A stretch of DNA of 64,000 nucleotides from Streptomyces sp. I05A-00742 (lineage in GTDB: Bacteria; Actinomycetota; Actinomycetes; Streptomycetales; Streptomycetaceae): positions 44,715 through 108,714 of the forward strand of contig NZ_JABETO010000020.1 of NCBI RefSeq assembly GCF_013055795.1, written 5' to 3'. Of the stretch, positions 59,895 through 64,000 are shown in pieces (within the stretch, counting starts at the first letter, position 1; every line of letters starts with the position of its first letter). The position numbers and the translations under genes are program-made. A model generated the notes under the pieces. The model searched no databases. It saw only the letters and a list, made by a program, of their open reading frames with translations, and was not told where the DNA came from.

Positions 59895-61127
59895 TCAGCC
59901 GTCCCGCCCCTGTGCCCGGCGATGACGCCGCAGGGAATCGAGGTGCCAGTAGTAAGGCGAGTCCTGGCCGACGTCGCCGAGGGCGCGCAACACCTCGTCC
60001 CCGCGGGGGTCGTCCCGCAGCCCCAGACGGGTCGCCGCCACGACCCGCACGGCCTCGTCCTCGTCGCCCAGACAGGCGGCGAGGGCGTCCGAGGCCGGAG
60101 AACCCGCGGGTGCTTCGCCCAGCGCCCAGCAGGCGCTCTCGCGCACCTCCGCGTCCACGTCCCCGGTGCACGCCAGGACGGCGGCCAGGGCCTCGGTGTC
60201 CCCGTCCGAAACCGGCCCGTACAGGCCCTTCACGGCCCATCGCCTGACCCCCGCGTCGTGGTTTCGCGCCAGAGCCGGCAGCGGCCGCCGGGCCCGGGGA
60301 TCGGAGGCGTTGCCCAGGGCGAGGGTCAGGGTCCGCAGCACCAGCGGGTCCTCCTCCCGCGCCACCCAGGGCAGGAGGATGTCGACGATCGGTTCGTCGA
60401 AGGACTCGTCCTCCCCGTCGTCATGGACGACGATCAAGCAGAGCACCTCCGCGCCGAAGTACCGCGCCAGCGGGTTCGCGCTGTCCCGCAGGGCGCCCGC
60501 CGCATCCCAGTCCGCCCGGTCATGACGCTCCCGGACCGCGTCCGCCGTGGTCAGCCACACCTCGTGCTCGGTGTCCCGCTCGGCCGACGCGCGGTCCAGC
60601 AGCTCGGCGAACGGTGTCACGATCCCGTAGCGACGCTCCAGCTCGGTGAGGATCGCGGTGTGCCCGTCCCGGACCGTCAGCCCGCCGAGAGACAGCTCCG
60701 CGCACACGGTCCCGGATTCGTGCACAACCCTCCTCCGCCGGATCGGCTCCGACGTACCCGCCCTCCGTCGCAGCTCCGCCTCGACGCCCGCCGAGTGCCA
60801 GTACCTGGCCAGCTCCAGGGCGTCGCGCCCCTCGGCGTCCTTGCGGCGCGGATCTGCCCCGTGATGCATGAGCGTGGTGACGATGCCGAGCGCACCCTGC
60901 TCGACCGCCCGCAGCAGGGGCGTACGGCCGTCCGGAGCCGGCCGGTCCACCTGGGCCCGCCACACCAACTGCTCGACGATCGCCTCGTCGAGGGCGTCCA
61001 CCGCCAGACACAGCACGGGCGTCCCACCCCCGTCGACAGCCTCGGGGTCGGCCCCCTCGCTCAACAGCGCCTCGACGCCCCGACCGTCCCCGGCGCGCAC
61101 GGCGGCGATGAGTGGATGCTCGGCCAT
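59895..61127 (-). CDS. ankyrin-repeat plus HEAT-repeat protein
   Basis: A 410-residue cytoplasmic scaffold-type protein. Residues about 5-110 hold three to four ankyrin repeats (HPLIAAVRAGDGRGVEALLS, GRTPLLRAVEQGALGIVTTL, HHGADPRRKDAEGRDALELA). About 210-400 contain HEAT/PBS-lyase-like repeats (LVLRTLTLALGNASDPRARR, DAEVRESACWALGEAPAGSP). No enzymatic motif. Likely a protein-protein interaction module. The ATG at 61127 gives MAEHPLIAAVRAG. It is divergent from a small zinc-ribbon gene. Confidence 0.85.
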   Translation of the reverse strand: MAEHPLIAAVRAGDGRGVEALLSEGADPEAVDGGGTPVLCLAVDALDEAIVEQLVWRAQVDRPAPDGRTPLLRAVEQGALGIVTTLMHHGADPRRKDAEGRDALELARYWHSAGVEAELRRRAGTSEPIRRRRVVHESGTVCAELSLGGLTVRDGHTAILTELERRYGIVTPFAELLDRASAERDTEHEVWLTTADAVRERHDRADWDAAGALRDSANPLARYFGAEVLCLIVVHDDGEDESFDEPIVDILLPWVAREEDPLVLRTLTLALGNASDPRARRPLPALARNHDAGVRRWAVKGLYGPVSDGDTEALAAVLACTGDVDAEVRESACWALGEAPAGSPASDALAACLGDEDEAVRVVAATRLGLRDDPRGDEVLRALGDVGQDSPYYWHLDSLRRHRRAQGRDG

Positions 61128-61214
61128 GCCCCAATCCCTCTCCCGTACGGTTGCCAAACGGCCGACACTAGAGGGGATGTCCAGACACCGCACGCCGATT
61201 ACGGGGTGCGCCAT

Positions 61215-61415
61215 ATGACCAACGGCGTCCCTGCCTGTCCTGAGTGCAGCCGGCCCATGAAGCCTGGCGGCTTCGTGCTCTCCGATCGGGAGGATGATGG
61301 CCGGCGGATTTGCCGGTCACTTTGGAGGTGCGCCGGTCGGCATCTCTGGTGGGGCTGGGCGGACCGGCCGGACGAGCCGTTGGAGGCTTGTCCGGTGCCG
61401 GAGCTGTTCCGCTGA
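61215..61415 (+). CDS. small zinc-ribbon protein
   Basis: A 66-residue protein with CPECSRPMKPGGFVLSDRED, then CRSLWRCAGRHLWWGWADRP and a late Cys (EACPVPELF). CxxC, a second C...C/H set and many Trp suggest a compact zinc fold. Function unknown; it looks like a conserved small actinomycete protein. The ATG at 61215 lies 87 bases upstream of and divergent from the ankyrin protein start. Confidence 0.65.
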   Translation: MTNGVPACPECSRPMKPGGFVLSDREDDGRRICRSLWRCAGRHLWWGWADRPDEPLEACPVPELFR

Positions 61416-61773
61416 GGGTATAGGCCACTTCACGGCATGGCCGAACCTCGTAGGAGCCGAAAGCCTCTCTGCCTCCTTGGGAGGGATCAATTCCACTGGG
61501 CGCTGGGAGTACCATCCGCATCCAGGCCGTACGGCTCGAGATCCCTGCTTCCAGCCGCGACTGCGCGAGCCCCACTAGCACGTCGGAGTCCCCGGCCTCC
61601 GCAATCCGCTGGTCCAGCGCCTCGGCCGCTGAAAGGTCCCCGGCCTCCCTTCCGTCGCTTCGCCAGAAACAAGTTTGGCCTGTTCGCCAGGTGAGGGGGT
61701 GGACGTCCGTCCGCCTCCGAGACGACACTCACGGCGATCGCCCGCGAGTCGGGCCTGGCGAACGGAGGAGCGC
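61416..61773. other. gene-poor gap
   Basis: About 358 bases with lower GC and no frame showing convincing codon bias or motifs on either strand. It ends with GGAGGAGCGC, the ribosome site of the next gene. A degenerate gene could be hidden here, but I cannot name it. Confidence 0.5.
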
Positions 61774-62730
61774 ATGTTCGTGTTCGTCATGGACCAGCTC
61801 GGCGACGGACGGGAGCACAGCGCGACCGTGGCCATGATGCGCGCTGCTGCCGAGCGTGAGCACAGCATCTGGCATTGCCTGGTGAGGGACCTGTCTTTGA
61901 TCCACGGCCGTGTCCGTGCGGCTGCCCGCCCGGTCATCTTCGACGGCGGCCGGCCGGTACTCGGCGCGCGGGCCGAGCTGGACCTGCACCGGGCCACGGG
62001 GGTGCTGGTGCGCGTCGACCCGCCGTACGACATTCTGACCACCACGCTCGTGCTGGAGCATCTGCGTGGTGACAGCGTGCTGATAAACGACCCCAGGGGC
62101 CTGCGCGAGGCCAACGAGAAGCTCTACGCCTGCCGGTTCCCCGACCTGATGCCGGCCACCGTGGTGTCCGCAGACCCGGAACGGCTCCTCGCCTTCGCCG
62201 CCGAACAGCCGCACGGCGCGGTCCTGAAGCCGCTGTGTGACTTCAAGGGCCGGGGAATCCTGGCCGTGAATTCCGGGGATCCCAATGCCCGGTCGATAGC
62301 GGAGATCACGACCGCCCAGGGCAGCCGCCTGGCGATGGCCCAGGCCTTCCTCCCCGAGGTGGCGGAGGGAGACAAACGGATCCTCCTCCTCGACGGACAG
62401 CCGCTCGGCGGCTTCCTGCGCCGTCCGGCCGACGGCGACTTCCGCGCCAACATGGCCGTCGGCGGCACCGTTCACGCCACCGACCTCGACGAGCGCGACC
62501 TGCTGATCGTGAACCGGATCGCCCCGAGTCTGCGCGCCGACGGCCTGCACCTTGTCGGCATCGACGTCATCGGAGGCCGGCTCACCGAGGTCAACGTCAC
62601 CAGCATGGCGGGCCTGCCTCAGCTCAACGAGCTCACCGGGGGCCGACATGATCTGCGGATCATCCAGTGGCTGGAGGACAGGAGCGAGCAGCTCGCGGGG
62701 GCGGCTCAGCGTTTGAGCCGGCAGGGCTGA
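61774..62730 (+). CDS. glutathione-synthetase-like ATP-grasp ligase (GshB family)
   Basis: A 318-residue protein matching prokaryotic GshB over its full length: FVFVMDQLGDGREHSATVAM, LVRDLSLIHGRVRAAARPV, DPPYDILTTTLVLEHL, AVLKPLCDFKGRGILAVNSG (ATP-grasp), GDKRILLLDGQPLGGFLRR, FRANMAVGGTVHA and GIDVIGGRLTEVNVTSMAGL with metal-binding Asp/Glu/Asn. GshB joins gamma-glutamylcysteine and glycine. No gshA is nearby and streptomycetes use mycothiol, so a different peptide or amino acid ligation is quite possible. ATG behind GGAGG. Confidence 0.9.
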   Translation: MFVFVMDQLGDGREHSATVAMMRAAAEREHSIWHCLVRDLSLIHGRVRAAARPVIFDGGRPVLGARAELDLHRATGVLVRVDPPYDILTTTLVLEHLRGDSVLINDPRGLREANEKLYACRFPDLMPATVVSADPERLLAFAAEQPHGAVLKPLCDFKGRGILAVNSGDPNARSIAEITTAQGSRLAMAQAFLPEVAEGDKRILLLDGQPLGGFLRRPADGDFRANMAVGGTVHATDLDERDLLIVNRIAPSLRADGLHLVGIDVIGGRLTEVNVTSMAGLPQLNELTGGRHDLRIIQWLEDRSEQLAGAAQRLSRQG

Positions 62731-62750
62731 GCGTTTCCGTCGGCGGTGCC

Positions 62751-63656
62751 TCAGGATCGGAGCGGGAGCACAGGCCGGGTGGAGAAGTCCTCGTAGAGGT
62801 CTTCACCGTCAGGGCCGTGTACGAACTCGGCCATGGCGGGGTTGCGGTTGGCGGTGGCCAGGGGGAGCCATGCCAGCAGGGGGCCGTAGCCGCCGCACAC
62901 CGACTCGCCGCCGTCACCGCCGTGCACCGCGGTGGTGACGTTCGTCAGCTCCGTGCGGTAGGTGTCGTAGGTGATGCGCAGTCCAAAGGCGCTCAGCTGG
63001 TTCTGCGGGCCGGTGCGGTCGCCGTAGGGGATGCGGTCGAGGGGGCAGTCGTTTCCCCACCGGAACAGGGTGTCCGCTCCGGCTCCACAGGCGTGCTCCC
63101 ACTCGTCGGAGCTGGGCATCCGCAGGCCCCGGGCCGCGAGTACGGCCGGCATGTCGGCAGGCGGCGCGGTCAGATTCCCGTCCTCGACGGCCATGAGAAC
63201 CGTGGCCAAGGTGGCCTTCCGGAGCGGACTGAGCATCTGCGCGAGGTGGGCGCGCAGGTCGGGGCCGCAGCCGAAGCCCTGGTCGAGGCTCTCGGCGTAG
63301 TCGGCGGCCTGCTCGGGCGTCGGCTGCCAGGCGTCGAGATCGAATCCGAGGGTCACCGCGCCGCCGGGTAGCAGAGCGAATTCTTGGGCATTCCGCTCGA
63401 TGCGGACCCGGTGCAGCGGAGCGCCGAGGTGCTCAAGGGTTTCGACAGCGGCCACGCGGCCCTCCACCAGGTCCGCCACCTCCTGAGCCACGCGACGGGC
63501 GGTGGGCAGGTCGACGGACCGCCACTGGTCGAGGCTGAGATCAGCGAGGGACGTGGGCAGCAGTCTGGCACGCAGGTCTGACACAGCCTTCCGCGCTGTC
63601 GCGGAACGGGAAACGGACTGGCTATTGCATAAATCTTCTCTTGTTCGTATATTCAT
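62751..63656 (-). CDS. formylglycine-generating-enzyme-fold (SUMF1/FGE-sulfatase) protein
   Basis: A 301-residue protein. Residues about 1-90 are helical and unassigned. From about 95 it resembles the FGE/SUMF1 C-type-lectin-like fold: EFALLPGGAVTLGFDLDAWQ, RGLRMPSSDEWEHACGAGAD, TLFRWGNDCPLD, LSAFGLRITYDTYRTEL and VHGGDGGESVCGGYGPLLAW. Active FGEs have a CxxxC pair near the end; the single VCGGYG Cys here suggests a different activity or a binding role. Relatives include EgtB-type and phage-protein domains. Start ATG at 63656 overlaps the argC control region, so an internal start is possible. Confidence 0.7.
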   Translation of the reverse strand: MNIRTREDLCNSQSVSRSATARKAVSDLRARLLPTSLADLSLDQWRSVDLPTARRVAQEVADLVEGRVAAVETLEHLGAPLHRVRIERNAQEFALLPGGAVTLGFDLDAWQPTPEQAADYAESLDQGFGCGPDLRAHLAQMLSPLRKATLATVLMAVEDGNLTAPPADMPAVLAARGLRMPSSDEWEHACGAGADTLFRWGNDCPLDRIPYGDRTGPQNQLSAFGLRITYDTYRTELTNVTTAVHGGDGGESVCGGYGPLLAWLPLATANRNPAMAEFVHGPDGEDLYEDFSTRPVLPLRS

Positions 63657-63658
63657 GC
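63624..63658 (+). promoter_or_regulatory. argC promoter with ARG-box-like sequence
   Basis: TTGCAT (63625-63630) and TATATT (63648-63653) are separated by exactly 17 bases, a near-consensus promoter. It is embedded in ATTGCATAAAT and TATATTCATG half-sites resembling ArgR boxes of Streptomyces arg genes. Arginine repression by ArgR is the established control of argCJBD. The first codon of the divergent FGE-fold gene lies inside this site. Confidence 0.7.
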
Positions 63659-63676
63659 CATCACCGAGGAGGACCG

Positions 63677-64000
63677 ATGGCCATACGAGCGGCAGTAGCC
63701 GGAGCGAGCGGATACGCGGGCGGGGAAGTGCTCCGTCTGCTGCTCGGGCACCCCGAGGTCCGGATCGGGGCGCTGACCGGGCATTCCAGCGCCGGGCAGG
63801 CGCTCGGGACGCTGCAACCGCACCTTCCCGCGCTGGCGGACCGCGTTCTTGAGCCGACCTCCGCCGATGTCCTGGCCGGGCATGACGTTGTGTTTCTGGC
63901 GTTGCCGCATGGGCAGTCCGCTGCTGTTGCGGCGGGGCTGGGCGAGGACGTGCTGGTTATTGACTGTGGTGCGGATTTTCGGTTGCGGGATGCGGGGGAG
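63677..64000 (+). CDS. argC: N-acetyl-gamma-glutamyl-phosphate reductase (partial, 5' end)
   Basis: The first 108 residues of ArgC, which reduces N-acetylglutamyl phosphate in arginine biosynthesis. The NADP-binding motif AAVAGASGYAGGEVLRLLLG is at the N-terminus, followed by HSSAGQALGTLQPHLPAL and DVVFLALPHGQSAAVAAGLG, typical of the family. The catalytic Cys region lies beyond the window edge. The ATG follows GAGGAGGACCG. The rest of the argCJBDR operon presumably continues to the right. Confidence 0.95.
   Translation, partial: MAIRAAVAGASGYAGGEVLRLLLGHPEVRIGALTGHSSAGQALGTLQPHLPALADRVLEPTSADVLAGHDVVFLALPHGQSAAVAAGLGEDVLVIDCGADFRLRDAGE

Noticed and set aside
61437..61732. Small frames on both strands of the 61416-61773 gap
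   Set aside because: No codon bias, motif or ribosome site distinguishes either strand.

Overview
The window is chromosomal DNA from a Streptomyces or a very close relative. It is very GC-rich with strongly G/C-ending codons. It carries the actinomycete order infC-rpmI-rplT-trmH-type methyltransferase-histidine kinase-pheS-pheT, Tat-type and leaderless gene starts, the common Streptomyces intergenic repeat, and TTA (bldA-type) codons in a few genes. As I recall, the same core in S. coelicolor (about SCO1600 down to SCO1594) is followed within roughly a dozen genes by argC. Here argC appears only at the right edge (63677), so about 54 kb of mostly accessory genes lies between pheT and argC.

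Layout. 0-9.2 kb is core: an aquaporin, a DUF1844 protein, then infC (apparent AUC start, long attenuator leader), rpmI, rplT, a SpoU/TrmH RNA methyltransferase, an orphan soluble histidine kinase and pheST, ending at a strong terminator. 9.3-16.8 kb holds a membrane SpoIIE-type phosphatase, a TTA-containing HTH/TPR regulator with a Nudix hydrolase, an Lrp/LysE divergent pair, 3-hydroxybutyryl-CoA dehydrogenase, a secreted GHL10-like protein and a DUF1918 protein. 17-28.4 kb is a run of regulator/effector pairs: Lrp with aldo/keto reductase, MocR with an EamA exporter (start codons sharing one CATG), a partly decayed GntR/zinc-knuckle microprotein locus, TetR with an FAD monooxygenase, TetR with an MFS exporter (same operator motif in front of both), and a TetR with an extra C-terminal domain. 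28.4-31.3 kb is a cassette of a wHTH protein, a truncated PPDK-like enzyme and a histidine phosphatase. 31.5-34.7 kb is AT-richer and carries a secreted beta/gamma-crystallin-like protein, an unknown protein and a TTA-containing Mrr-type nuclease. 34.8-42 kb contains TetR/TetX-like monooxygenase, a NarL-type two-component system coupled to an ATP-grasp protein, and an Old Yellow Enzyme/MarR pair.

42.0-46.6 kb is the most unusual part. Three related small helical (phasin-like) proteins surround a UbiB/ABC1 kinase-like protein and a long-chain polyprenyl diphosphate synthase, followed by a FabF-type ketosynthase and TetR. I propose this as a candidate prenyl-lipid handling or particle system; the grouping is inference.

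48.9-63.6 kb continues with small regulator/effector units (SnoaL, LysE, TetR with a methyltransferase behind twin 18-bp operators, glutathione peroxidase, MBL hydrolase/HxlR, pentapeptide protein, double-AsnC regulator with DHA2 exporter, secreted tripeptidyl-aminopeptidase-like hydrolase, ankyrin/HEAT protein, GshB-like ATP-grasp ligase, FGE-fold protein). argC starts at 63677 behind a clear promoter and ARG-box-like sequence and runs off the end. I see no tRNA, rRNA, CRISPR array, insertion sequence or phage.
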